From Imhoffiella fuscus (GTDB lineage Bacteria > Pseudomonadota > Gammaproteobacteria > Chromatiales > Chromatiaceae), in assembly GCF_042682685.1 (NCBI RefSeq), contig NZ_JBHUHX010000052.1:124001-188000 (forward strand): DNA of 64,000 nucleotides, given 5' to 3'. The notes beneath the pieces were generated by a model. The model did not search any database. It was given only the letters and a program-made list of their open reading frames with translations, and was not told the DNA's origin. Made by a program: the position numbers and the translations under genes. Below, one piece after another: positions 16,847-25,308 of this stretch (positions are counted from its first letter, which is position 1; the number at the start of each line of letters is the position of its first letter).

Positions 16847-19800
16847 TCAGGCCAACCGCCAGCGTTGCCAGATCGAACGGAGCGAGGCCAATGCCCGCGA
16901 ATACTCGAACGCACGAATATCTCGGCCGAGCCGGCGGGCCTCCTCGCCGAAGGCGCGAATCAGCAGCGGCTCGTCACGCTCGAAGGACTGATTGACGGCG
17001 GTATCGTCCATCGACAGCAGGGATTCTAGACGGGCGACCACCTGCGTCAAGGCATCCAGATCGATGGAGTCGGAGGCTGAAGATTCAATCGTCTCGACTC
17101 CGCCGCCGAGACACGGCTGGCGAGCACGGATCTCCAGTAGCAGCCCATCCAGCGCGTCCGCGAGCTGACGCGCCCGGCTCGCGGCATCCGGCCGGCCGTC
17201 GCGCGCACTGCGCTCGGCAGCACCGGCCAGCTCGGAAAACCCGCTGGCGAAGAGATTGCGGGCGGTGCCCTTCAGACTGTGGGCGACGAAGGCGACCCGA
17301 GCCAAATCGCCGGACTGGGCCGCCTTACGCAGGACCTGAGCGTGCTCGCCGTTCGCCTGAAGCGCCGTACCCAGCAGTTTAGGGGTGAACCCAGGATACT
17401 GCCGGTAGCGTTTCTCAAGGGCCTCCCAGTCGACCCACCCCGCTCCCGGGCGGGCGGTATCGACCTCCGGGGACGAGGACAGCCGCGCCCTCGCGAGACG
17501 ATGAGAGGAATCCTGACCCGCCCCGGAGCGCCGCGCATGCGTGTGCCGGAGCACGACCTCGACCAAGACATCCAACTCGACCGGCTTGGCCAGATGATCC
17601 GCCATACCGGCCGCGAGACACTGATTCCGCTCGCTCGCCATCGCATGGGCCGTCAGCCCGACGACCGGCAGTTCGGGGGCGAGCGCGACGATTCGACGCG
17701 TCGCCTCGTAGCCGTCCATCACCGGCATCTGGATGTCCATGAGCACCAGATCGAAGGCCATGGCGCCATCCTGACGTACCCGCTCGACGGCCTGCTGGCC
17801 GTTGCTCACGGCAACCATCCAGCAACCCTCGAAGTTCAACATCTCCTCCAGCACCAGACGATTCGTCTCATTGTCCTCGGCGACCAGGATGATGAGTCCC
17901 CTGAGACGCTCGCGAGCGAACGCCGCCGCAACCTCGGGCAGGCCATCACGCGTGTTGCGGATTGAACCGACCGGATCGATCAATGGCAGGCCCACCTCGA
18001 AACAGGTCCCCTTGTCCAGGTCGCTATGGACACCGATCTCGCCGCCCATCATGTCGACCAGCCGCTTCGTGATCGCCAACCCGAGACCGGTGCCGCCGAA
18101 ACGGCGGGTGATGGATCCGTCCGCCTGAGTGAACGGCTGAAAGAGAGTGCCGACCTGCCGCTCGCTCATCCCGATACCCGTGTCCGAGACCCTCAACAGC
18201 AAACGTCCCCCGACCCTGGAGAGCGCGAGCGAAACCTGGCCCCGCTCTGTGAACTTGACGGCGTTCGACAGCAGATTGGCCAGAATCTGGGCGAGCCGCA
18301 GATCGTCGCCCTGGCAGATCGCGGGCAGATCGGGTGCCAGCTCGACATGGAACCTCAGCCCCTTGTCGAGGGCGCGCTCGCGTATCTGTTCCTCCGCCCG
18401 TCGTATCAAACGACGCAGATCGACCGGTTCCCGCGCGATGACCAGCTTCCCGGCCTCGATCTTGGAGAAATCCAGAATGCCGTTGACGATGCCGAGCAAC
18501 AATTGCCCCGAGTCCATGATGCGCCGGAAAAAATCCCTCGCCTTGTGCGGATCGTTCTCGCGTATCCCGACCTGAGCGAACCCGAGCACCGCATTCAGCG
18601 GGGTGCGGATTTCATGGCTCATATTGGCGAGGAACTCGCTTTTCAGGCGGGCCAGGCGCTCGGCCTCGGCGAGCGCCGCCTCGCGCGCCCTTTCGGTCTG
18701 CTGATGGGCCGAGGTGTCGAAGAAGCTGACGACACGCCCCACAACGACACCGTCCCTAAGCATGGGGTGGGCCGAATAGGCGACGGGCAAGGACGAGCCG
18801 TCCGCGCGCCAGAACACCAGGGGCTCCTGGTGCACCACCCGCACATCGCCGAGCGAGCCGCTCATGGGACATTCAGCGCGAGGAAAGACCCGGCCGTCCG
18901 GATAATGATGGTGTACCAAATCGTGCATGCAGCGTCCCAACACCTGATCGGGCGCATAGCCCAACATGGCGCAGGCGGCTGGATTGATGAAGGTGACCCG
19001 TCCCTCCGTGTCCTCGCCATAGATGCCGTCGGCGCTCGATTCGAGAATGAGCCGGCTGCGCTCCTCGGCCAGTCTCAGCTCCAGCGTGCGGGTCTCGACC
19101 AGCTCTTCGAGATGCTGACGGTAGTGCGCCCGCTCCTCCTCGAACCGCTTGCGCTCGGTGATGTCTTCCTTGACCGCCAGATAGTGGGTGATGCGTCCAT
19201 CCGGCTGGCGCACCGGCGAGATGGACGCGCGTTCCACATACTCGACCCCGTCCTTGCGCCTGTTGAGGAACTCGCCGCGCCACACCTCGCCACGAGCGAG
19301 CGTCTGCCAAAGTTCGGCATGGACCGTCTTCGGGGTCTGCCCGGAGGCGAGAATGCGTGGATTCTGTTCGCGCACCTCCTCGAAGCTGTATCCCGACACT
19401 TGGGTAAAGGCCGGGTTCACGTACTCGATACGCGCATTCAGATCCGTGATGACAATGCTGCTCGGGCTCTGCTCGACGGCGAGAGACAACTTCAGCAGCG
19501 CCTCCTCGGCCGACTTGCGGGCCGTGATATCGAGACGGGTCCCCGCCATCCGCAGCGGCCGCCCCTTCGCATCCCAATCCACCACCTTGCCGCAATCCAA
19601 CCCCCACACCCAGTCCCCGTCCCGGTGACGGAAACGAACCTCGCACTCGAAATGGGAATCGGCACCCGCGAAGTGCCGCCCCAGAGCCACCCGGACCTTC
19701 TCCAGATCCTCCGGGTGACAGAGAGCACCGATGGTCTCGACACTGGTGGGCAGAAGCTCACCCAACGAGTAACCGAGCATCTGCGCCCAACGTTCGTTGA

Positions 19801-20812
19801 AACGGATCTCGCCGGTCTGAACCATCCAGTCCCAGAGGGCCAGATCCGAACCATCCAGGGCCAGCGCCAGACGCTCGCGGCTCTCCTCCAGCGCCAACTC
19901 CAGCTCATTGCGCTTCAGCCGTTGGGCCTCGCGCGGCAATTCGAGCAGCAACGCCGCGCGTTCGGCCCGAAACCTGGACAGGCTTCCCAGGCGTCTGCGC
20001 TCGGTGATGTCGCGATCGACACCGCGATAGCCGAGGAAGGCGCCATCGGAATTGAAGAAGGGTGTCCCGCTGGTTTCGAGCACGACCTCGCGACCGTCCT
20101 TGCTCAGACAGCGGCTCTCCAGCAGCAAGAAGGGCCGGCGGGCCTCGGAAAACTCGGCGAAGCGCGCGGCGGCACGCTCGCCTTCCTCCGGGTCCATCAG
20201 GTCGAACGGACGACGCCCCAACACCTCTTCGGGGTCATAACCGAGCAGGGGCCGCGATGCCGGGCTCACATAGGTGTAGACGCACTGGGCGTCGACCTCC
20301 CAGATCCAATCCTGCGTGGTTTCGACGATGGCACGAAAGCGCGCTTCGCTCTCCCGAAGAGCCTGCTGCGCGGCGCTCAATGCCTGCCTCTGGCGTACCG
20401 CGTCCAAGGCCCTGTCGAGAGCCGCCGGCAAGCGGGTCAGACGATCCTTGAGGACATAGTCGCTGGCCCCGCTGCGCAGCAGCTCGACCGCCTTTTCCTC
20501 GCCGATGGCCCGGGTGACGAAGATGAACGGCAGATCCGCATACGCCGCGCGGACCAGATGCAGGGCGTCGGCCCCGTCGAACCGAGGAAGGCTGCAATCG
20601 GCAAGCACAGCATCTGGACGAAAGGTTTCGAGCGCCGAGACGAAGCCCGAGCGGTCCTGAACCCGTCTCGCCTCGAAGATCAACCCAGCACGGCGCAGTG
20701 CGCGCTCGGTCAGCTCGGCATCCGTGCTGCTGTCCTCCAACAGGAGGAGGCGTATCTGACTCGCGATCAAGTGGAGCGGATCTCCGGCGGGAGCCGATTG
20801 ACCAGAACCCAA
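16847..20812 (-). CDS. Hybrid sensor histidine kinase: REC-PAS(4)-HisKA-HATPase-REC-HPt
   Basis: Very large cytoplasmic multi-step phosphorelay kinase (up to 1,321 residues). Order: receiver (about 20-135, phospho-Asp in LADCSLPRFDG); four PAS domains (about 150-270, 310-430, 435-555, 580-700); HisKA with NMSHEIRTPLNAVLG; HATPase with DTGIGMS and GGTGLGLAI; second receiver with LMDIQMPVMDGYEA; and C-terminal HPt with FVAHSLKGTARN. No membrane segment is evident, so signals are probably internal (redox, light or ligand through PAS). The reading frame starts at TTG 20812; a second TTG at 20770 overlaps the upstream receiver stop as TTGA and is equally plausible. No cognate DNA-binding regulator is adjacent. 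Confidence 0.9.
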   Translation of the reverse strand: MGSGQSAPAGDPLHLIASQIRLLLLEDSSTDAELTERALRRAGLIFEARRVQDRSGFVSALETFRPDAVLADCSLPRFDGADALHLVRAAYADLPFIFVTRAIGEEKAVELLRSGASDYVLKDRLTRLPAALDRALDAVRQRQALSAAQQALRESEARFRAIVETTQDWIWEVDAQCVYTYVSPASRPLLGYDPEEVLGRRPFDLMDPEEGERAAARFAEFSEARRPFLLLESRCLSKDGREVVLETSGTPFFNSDGAFLGYRGVDRDITERRRLGSLSRFRAERAALLLELPREAQRLKRNELELALEESRERLALALDGSDLALWDWMVQTGEIRFNERWAQMLGYSLGELLPTSVETIGALCHPEDLEKVRVALGRHFAGADSHFECEVRFRHRDGDWVWGLDCGKVVDWDAKGRPLRMAGTRLDITARKSAEEALLKLSLAVEQSPSSIVITDLNARIEYVNPAFTQVSGYSFEEVREQNPRILASGQTPKTVHAELWQTLARGEVWRGEFLNRRKDGVEYVERASISPVRQPDGRITHYLAVKEDITERKRFEEERAHYRQHLEELVETRTLELRLAEERSRLILESSADGIYGEDTEGRVTFINPAACAMLGYAPDQVLGRCMHDLVHHHYPDGRVFPRAECPMSGSLGDVRVVHQEPLVFWRADGSSLPVAYSAHPMLRDGVVVGRVVSFFDTSAHQQTERAREAALAEAERLARLKSEFLANMSHEIRTPLNAVLGFAQVGIRENDPHKARDFFRRIMDSGQLLLGIVNGILDFSKIEAGKLVIAREPVDLRRLIRRAEEQIRERALDKGLRFHVELAPDLPAICQGDDLRLAQILANLLSNAVKFTERGQVSLALSRVGGRLLLRVSDTGIGMSERQVGTLFQPFTQADGSITRRFGGTGLGLAITKRLVDMMGGEIGVHSDLDKGTCFEVGLPLIDPVGSIRNTRDGLPEVAAAFARERLRGLIILVAEDNETNRLVLEEMLNFEGCWMVAVSNGQQAVERVRQDGAMAFDLVLMDIQMPVMDGYEATRRIVALAPELPVVGLTAHAMASERNQCLAAGMADHLAKPVELDVLVEVVLRHTHARRSGAGQDSSHRLARARLSSSPEVDTARPGAGWVDWEALEKRYRQYPGFTPKLLGTALQANGEHAQVLRKAAQSGDLARVAFVAHSLKGTARNLFASGFSELAGAAERSARDGRPDAASRARQLADALDGLLLEIRARQPCLGGGVETIESSASDSIDLDALTQVVARLESLLSMDDTAVNQSFERDEPLLIRAFGEEARRLGRDIRAFEYSRALASLRSIWQRWRLA

Positions 20813-21195
20813 TACATTCCCAGATCGGCCACTGTCTTGGCGAACGCGTCAAAGGCGACCGGCTTGGCGACAAAGCGATTGGCGCCAAGCCGATAGGTCG
20901 CGACCAGATCCCGCTCCTCCTTCGAGGAGGTCAGAATCACCACGGGAAGCTCTCTGGTCTGCGGATTGGCGCGCCGCAGCCCCAGCACCTCGATCCCGTC
21001 CATCTTGGGCGAGCAGTCCGGGCGATCGGCATAATCGCCGCGCTGGAACAGGAAATCCAACGCGGCGGCGCCGTACTTCACCCACTCCAGATGATTGGCC
21101 AGATTGTTCTTTTTCAGGGCACGGATGGCCAGTTCCGCATCGTTTGGGTTGTCCTCCAACAGGAGGACGTCAACGACCGAGTCATTCGCAACCAT
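20767..21195 (-). CDS. Stand-alone receiver protein missing its phospho-acceptor segment
   Basis: 142-residue single-domain response regulator of the Rcp1-like type (LLLEDNPNDAELAIRAL at the start; LTSSKEERD and a conserved Lys in FVAKPV near the end). Between SPK and MDGIEVL the normal beta-3 strand with the phosphorylated Asp (usually around LLDLKLP) is missing, about 10 residues, without breaking the frame. The acidic pair, Thr and Lys are kept. It is therefore unlikely to be phosphorylated normally. ATG 21195 has GGGAG upstream. Its stop overlaps the start of the large hybrid kinase. Confidence 0.8.
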   Translation of the reverse strand: MVANDSVVDVLLLEDNPNDAELAIRALKKNNLANHLEWVKYGAAALDFLFQRGDYADRPDCSPKMDGIEVLGLRRANPQTRELPVVILTSSKEERDLVATYRLGANRFVAKPVAFDAFAKTVADLGMYWVLVNRLPPEIRST

Positions 21196-21822
21196 GAGGA
21201 TCTCCCGATCCGGCCTCTGGCCGGGCAGGTAGGGTAAAACTGAAGGGGGCACGCAGATCGTGAGAGACGGAATAACTGAAATTCTCCAGATCCGCGACAG
21301 CCAGTTCCAGCTCGCGAGTGCGCGCCTCGTGCGCCGCTTCGGCGTCGGCGAGACATGATGTCGAACTCGCGCGCCAACCACCCAAACTCGTCATCGCCCG
21401 TGAGGATGAGCCCTGGCGAACCCGAGCCCTCGCCGATCGCACGCACGCCACAGGTGAGTGCCTGCACCGACGCGACGATACGGAAGAGAGCCGGATACAT
21501 GAGGGCCATCACGAGAATCGCGGTGATGGCGATGAACGTAAGGGCGATGCGCCAAAGATCATCGCTATATGCGATGACCAAACGTCGAGAATGACGCGGC
21601 ACGCTCGAAACCTTCGAGCCGAGACAGCCATTCGTCGGTCTGCCCCACCCGATCGCGCAACGCGCCAAGCTGCGTATGGCCCTGGGAGAACACCAAGCCG
21701 AAGGCAACCGCCATCCCCCAGGGCAACAATCCGATCAGTATCAGCTTGGTCTTGATCCGCATAGCGACTCGACTCGACAACCAGATCGGTAGGATCCCGC
21801 CCTTCAGCACTCCCGCATCCAT
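21182..21822 (-). pseudogene. Frameshifted, truncated membrane histidine kinase remnant
   Basis: Three overlapping reading frames together resemble the first part of a sensor kinase. From 21822: a start, TM1 (KLILIGLLPWGMAVAFGLVF) and a short periplasmic part ending at a stop at 21565. In a second frame around 21360-21590: TM2 (LTFIAITAILVMALMYPALF) and a HAMP-like GDDEFGWLAREFDIMS. In a third frame to 21182: a coiled linker and HisKA opening LENFSYSVSHDLRAP. After DLRAP the kinase stops matching anything: the rest of HisKA and all of the ATPase domain are gone. Two frameshifts plus a 3' deletion make it non-functional. Such kinases are normally paired with the Rcp1-like receiver that follows. 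Confidence 0.8.
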
Positions 21823-21891
21823 TGATGGAGGCGGAAAAGGTGCGGGGCGAGGTGTCTCAAAGACCTGAGCGGGGCGATGTCCCGAGTTGGA

Positions 21892-23625
21892 TCAGGACTC
21901 GACCATCTGATCCAGGCCGTGACCGGGGCGCACCATGGGAACGACGTTCTCGGCCTTGTCGATCCAGATATCGACCAGCACGGGACCTGGCTCGGCAAGC
22001 GCCCTGGCGATCCCCTCGCGCAGTTCGGCCGGATCCTTGATGCGCAGGGTTTTGAGACGAGGATAAACGTATTTGAGCCCAGTGAGATTGGGGATTTGAC
22101 GCCTACAGCCCTGATCCAGATCGATGCAGTCCGGATCGCAGTCGATGTTGCGGGCCAGACAGGTCTCGTAATGATGGCCGCCGTCCATCATGTCCTCCCA
22201 CTGACGCACCATGCCGAGGAAGCTGTTGTTGAGGACGAACATCTTGAGCGGGATGCGATTGGCAACGACCGTGCCCAGCTCCTGGATATTCATCTGGAAG
22301 CTGCCGTCGCCGTCGATCAACACCACCGGACGGGTCGGATCGGCGTACCAAGCACCAACGGCGGCCGGCAGCCCGAACCCCATGGTGCCGAGTCCACCCG
22401 AACTGACCCACTGGCGGGGACGCCGAAAGCGGTAATACTGGGCGGACCACATCTGATGCTGTCCGACCCCCGTGGCCACGACGGCGTCACCCTGCGTCAA
22501 CTCGGAGATGACCTCGATCGCCTCCTGCGGCTTGATGAACTCCGAGCGAACGTAGGGCTTGGGCATCTGCTGGCGCCAGGCCGCGATACGGGCCATCCAG
22601 TCCGAATGGGTCGCGGTACGTTGCGAGGCCAGGGCATGCGCCAGGAAGGCATCGAGCCCCGCCACCAGATAGAGATCGGTCGAGATGGTCTTGTCGATCT
22701 CGGACGGATCGATATCGACGTGCGCGATACGCTTGCCGTCGGCGAACCCGCGCACCGCCACCCGGTCGTCGAAGCGACCGCCGAGCGAGAGGATGAGATC
22801 CGCATCGCGCAGTGCATAGTTGGCCGGGATGGTGCCGTGCATGCCCGGCATCCCAAGGTTATGCGGCGCCTCGAACGCCATGGCGCCGAGCGCGTTGAAA
22901 GTCGTGGTGACGGGAACGTCTAAACGCTCCGCGAAACGCCGCAGAGCCTCGGTCGCATTGGCATGGATCACGCCGCCACCCGCCTTGACGACCGGACGCT
23001 CGGCGCGTGCGATCGCCTCCAAGATGGCGTTGGCGCGCTCCGAATCGAACGGCACCTCCTCGCAATGACGGGTGCGCGGCGCGTTCCTGTGCCCGGCGAG
23101 CGCCAATTGGACGTCTTTGCAGATGTCCACCACCACGGGTCCCGGACGTCCGTGGCTCGCCAGCGCATAGGCCTCGCGCAACACCCATTCCAGGTCGCCC
23201 ACGTCCTTGACCAGATAATTGTGCTTGGAGATGGGCCGCGTCATTCCGACCGTATCCACCTCCTGGAAGGCATCGGAGCCGATGGCCGCGCTCGGAACCT
23301 GGCCGGTAATGAAGAGGGTTGGCAGCGAATCCTTGTGGGCGTCAGCGATGGGCGTCGCCAGGTTGGTCGCGCCCGGGCCGGAGGTGACCAGAACGACACC
23401 AACCCGACCGCTCACCCTGGCATAGCCTTCGGCCGCGTGCCCCGCGCCGCCTTCCTGCCGACAGAACACGAAGGTAGGAACGCGTTCGCCGCGACGCAGA
23501 CGCTTGTTGATTTCGACGTGGATGGGGATCACAGCCCCACCGGTGTGCCCAAACAGGTAGTCGACGCCGAGGTCGGTGAGCACATCGAGAAAGAGGGCAG
23601 CCCCGGTTAGGGTCGGGCTTGTCAT
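21892..23625 (-). CDS. Acetolactate synthase-like thiamine diphosphate enzyme
   Basis: 577-residue ThDP enzyme of the IlvB family, which joins two pyruvates to acetolactate (or pyruvate and 2-oxobutyrate) in branched-chain synthesis. The cofactor-activating Glu is E58 (RQEGGAGHAAEGYA) and the Mg-ThDP site is GDGSFQMNIQEL. It departs from typical IlvB after GMVRQWEDMMDGG: the segment that normally reads like YGGRYS...PDFVKLAEAYG is longer and holds four cysteines (CLARNIDC, DPDCIDLDQGC). No small regulatory subunit (ilvN) follows, so it may be a catabolic or specialised paralogue. ATG 23625. The neighbouring genes do not identify a pathway. Confidence 0.85.
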   Translation of the reverse strand: MTSPTLTGAALFLDVLTDLGVDYLFGHTGGAVIPIHVEINKRLRRGERVPTFVFCRQEGGAGHAAEGYARVSGRVGVVLVTSGPGATNLATPIADAHKDSLPTLFITGQVPSAAIGSDAFQEVDTVGMTRPISKHNYLVKDVGDLEWVLREAYALASHGRPGPVVVDICKDVQLALAGHRNAPRTRHCEEVPFDSERANAILEAIARAERPVVKAGGGVIHANATEALRRFAERLDVPVTTTFNALGAMAFEAPHNLGMPGMHGTIPANYALRDADLILSLGGRFDDRVAVRGFADGKRIAHVDIDPSEIDKTISTDLYLVAGLDAFLAHALASQRTATHSDWMARIAAWRQQMPKPYVRSEFIKPQEAIEVISELTQGDAVVATGVGQHQMWSAQYYRFRRPRQWVSSGGLGTMGFGLPAAVGAWYADPTRPVVLIDGDGSFQMNIQELGTVVANRIPLKMFVLNNSFLGMVRQWEDMMDGGHHYETCLARNIDCDPDCIDLDQGCRRQIPNLTGLKYVYPRLKTLRIKDPAELREGIARALAEPGPVLVDIWIDKAENVVPMVRPGHGLDQMVES

Positions 23626-23905
23626 AGTAGTGATGATGAACGGCGAACTGTCATGTTGAATCGGACCCCATCATAGCGCGCAGACAGGGGGGCTAAGGAG
23701 ACGAACCCTCCATGCCCGAGCGGAAGCCGCAATCGACCGACCTGGATTCGGCACGTAAAACCGCAACGAGCACGCGGAAAACAACGACTGCCTCACCCAG
23801 ACGACGGGACTCTGCATTGGGGCAAGACCTTGAAATCACCAGTGCTTTTGGCACGCTTTGCGTGCTCGATCGATCGTTTGAAGATCCAGTTCCCTTAAAC
23901 GAAAA

Positions 23906-23924
23906 CGCCGCCGAAACGGCGGCG
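23906..23924 (-). terminator. Hairpin terminator after dsrE2
   Basis: CGCCGCCG-aaa-CGGCGGCG, an 8-base perfect stem with a 3-base loop, followed on the minus strand by TTTTCGTTT. It is placed 39 bases past the dsrE2 stop. The remaining part of the 23626-23962 gap has no supported gene; a short Arg/Thr-rich plus-strand frame there runs through this hairpin. Confidence 0.8.
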
Positions 23925-23962
23925 CGGATTTCAGTCCGATCACGCCTGATCGGGCCAGAGGG

Positions 23963-24442
23963 TTAGATATAGAGGCAGATATCGCTCTCGCCGGCGAACT
24001 CGAAGAAGGCCGCAGCCCCCGCGTACTCCACACCATCGATGAACTCGGCCGTATTCAGGTCGAACAGATCGACCGTCATCTGGCAAGCGATGAGCTTGAC
24101 CTCCGCTTCCTGACACAGATCGCGCAGCTCATCGACACTGGCCACGCCCTTGCTCTGCATCTTCTTCTTCATCATGGAGGTCATCATGCCCTGCATGCCT
24201 GGCAGGGTCAGCCCCAGCACGGGGAACCACTTATCCATCCCCATCGGCATGGGCATGCCCGGGTTGCCAAGCGGGGTCACCTCCAGGGCCAGCTTCTTCT
24301 TAAGCAGTTGCAGACCGTAGAAGGTGAAGAAAATCTGCACCTCGTAACCCAACGCGGCTGCGGTCGAAGCCAGAATGAACGGGGGGTAGGCCCAGTCCAA
24401 AGAGCCCTTGGTGGCGATGATCGCCAGTTTTTTCTGTTCCAT
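23963..24442 (-). CDS. dsrE2: DsrE2-like sulfur-trafficking protein
   Basis: 159-residue DsrE-superfamily protein starting MEQKKLAIIATKGSLDWAYP. Candidate persulfide cysteines are Cys110, Cys120 (LIACQMTVDLF) and Cys156 near the end. A hydrophobic N-terminal stretch (about 15-45) may anchor it in the membrane, as proposed for the Allochromatium protein. ATG 24442 is preceded by GAGGAGGA. It is the third gene of rhd-tusA-dsrE2, the set that in A. vinosum feeds sulfur from stored globules into reverse dissimilatory sulfite reductase. Family assignment is strong; the role follows from synteny. Confidence 0.92.
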   Translation of the reverse strand: MEQKKLAIIATKGSLDWAYPPFILASTAAALGYEVQIFFTFYGLQLLKKKLALEVTPLGNPGMPMPMGMDKWFPVLGLTLPGMQGMMTSMMKKKMQSKGVASVDELRDLCQEAEVKLIACQMTVDLFDLNTAEFIDGVEYAGAAAFFEFAGESDICLYI

Positions 24443-24527
24443 CGAGTCCTCCTCGCGGGCCTGCCGAGCTCGCGAAGTCATGTGTGATCGGAAAGAGAAA
24501 GATCGATTGCGCGAGGACTCTGGACGA

Positions 24528-24758
24528 TCAGGACTTTTTGATGAGGAAGTGGAACTTGCCGCCTTCCTCTTTGGACTCGACGAGTTCGTTGCCGGTCTGC
24601 TTGGCGAAGGCGTCGAAATCCTTGACCGAACCTGGATCGGTCGCGATCACATGCAGCACCTGACTGCTCGCCATGGCGTTCAGGGTCTTCTTGGCGCGCA
24701 GGATCGGCAGCGGACAGTTGAGGCCGCTCGCGTCGAGTTCTTGGTCGAAATCTGCCAT
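24528..24758 (-). CDS. tusA: TusA sulfur carrier protein
   Basis: 76-residue sulfurtransferase carrying sulfur as a persulfide on Cys15 in GLNCPLPILRAKKTL, the CPxP signature of the SirA/TusA family. In purple sulfur bacteria TusA passes sulfur to DsrEFH or DsrE2 for oxidation; in others it serves tRNA thiolation. The ribosome site GGAGGT is perfectly placed before ATG 24758. It lies between the rhodanese and dsrE2 genes, with 85 bases to dsrE2 and an AT-rich 130-base gap to rhd, which may carry an internal promoter. Confidence 0.96.
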   Translation of the reverse strand: MADFDQELDASGLNCPLPILRAKKTLNAMASSQVLHVIATDPGSVKDFDAFAKQTGNELVESKEEGGKFHFLIKKS

Positions 24759-24888
24759 GAAATACCTCCGGTCTAGGTCTGTTGTTTTAGAATATCAGTA
24801 GACACAATAATTGATATATAGGGTAAAACCATAGAAAAAAACAAGCTATACCCCGGGCAATCCTAAAGCGATCTCGCACAGCTCCGCA

Positions 24889-25209
24889 TCAGGAGGCATC
24901 CACGATCGGATATCCATGACGCGCCCAGGCAATGATGCCGCCACGCAGGTTCAGAACCCGATCGTAGCCCTGTTGCATCATGAAGGAGCACGCCTGATAT
25001 GAGCGGGCACCACTGCGGCAATAGAGCACCACATCCCGATCCTTCGGCAATTCGTTCATCCGTACTGGAATCAGATGCATCGGCACCTGTAGGGCGTCGG
25101 GTATGACGCCCTGCGCCATCTCCGCCGGAGTGCGGATGTCCACCAGGAGCACATCCTCACCCTCCAGAAGCCGCTGGCGCAGCGGCTCTGATTCGATTTC
25201 GTTGACCAC
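24889..25209 (-). CDS. rhd: Single-domain rhodanese, sulfur donor to TusA
   Basis: 106-residue rhodanese; the active loop is YCRSGARS with Cys64, the same residue number as A. vinosum Rhd_2599. It moves sulfane sulfur from thiosulfate or persulfides to carriers such as TusA. GTG start at 25209 with TAGGA eight bases upstream. First gene of the sulfur-transfer cluster; the gap to the divergent cysG carries AT-rich promoter sequence. Confidence 0.94.
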   Translation of the reverse strand: MVNEIESEPLRQRLLEGEDVLLVDIRTPAEMAQGVIPDALQVPMHLIPVRMNELPKDRDVVLYCRSGARSYQACSFMMQQGYDRVLNLRGGIIAWARHGYPIVDAS

Positions 25210-25308
25210 GCTGCCGTCCTACCATAAAACTAAGCAATTAAGTATATTAAGGACTTTTGAATACCAACTCAACGACCCTGTGGGCGCAACACCACCGAGA
25301 CCACTGAG
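25210..25308. promoter_or_regulatory. AT-rich divergent promoter region, rhd / cysG
   Basis: The 99-base gap contains an unusually AT-rich core (about 25223-25265, including AAGTATATTAAGG) compared with its GC-rich surroundings, as expected for divergent promoters of rhd and cysG. Individual -35 and -10 boxes cannot be fixed reliably. Confidence 0.5.

Noticed and set aside
18026..20896. 956-codon plus-strand frame opposite the hybrid kinase
   Set aside because: Shadow of the kinase; no recognisable domain and atypical composition.
23712..23966. Plus-strand 84-codon frame between ilvB-like gene and dsrE2
   Set aside because: Arg/Thr/Ser-rich and passes through the dsrE2 terminator hairpin; poor ribosome-site spacing.
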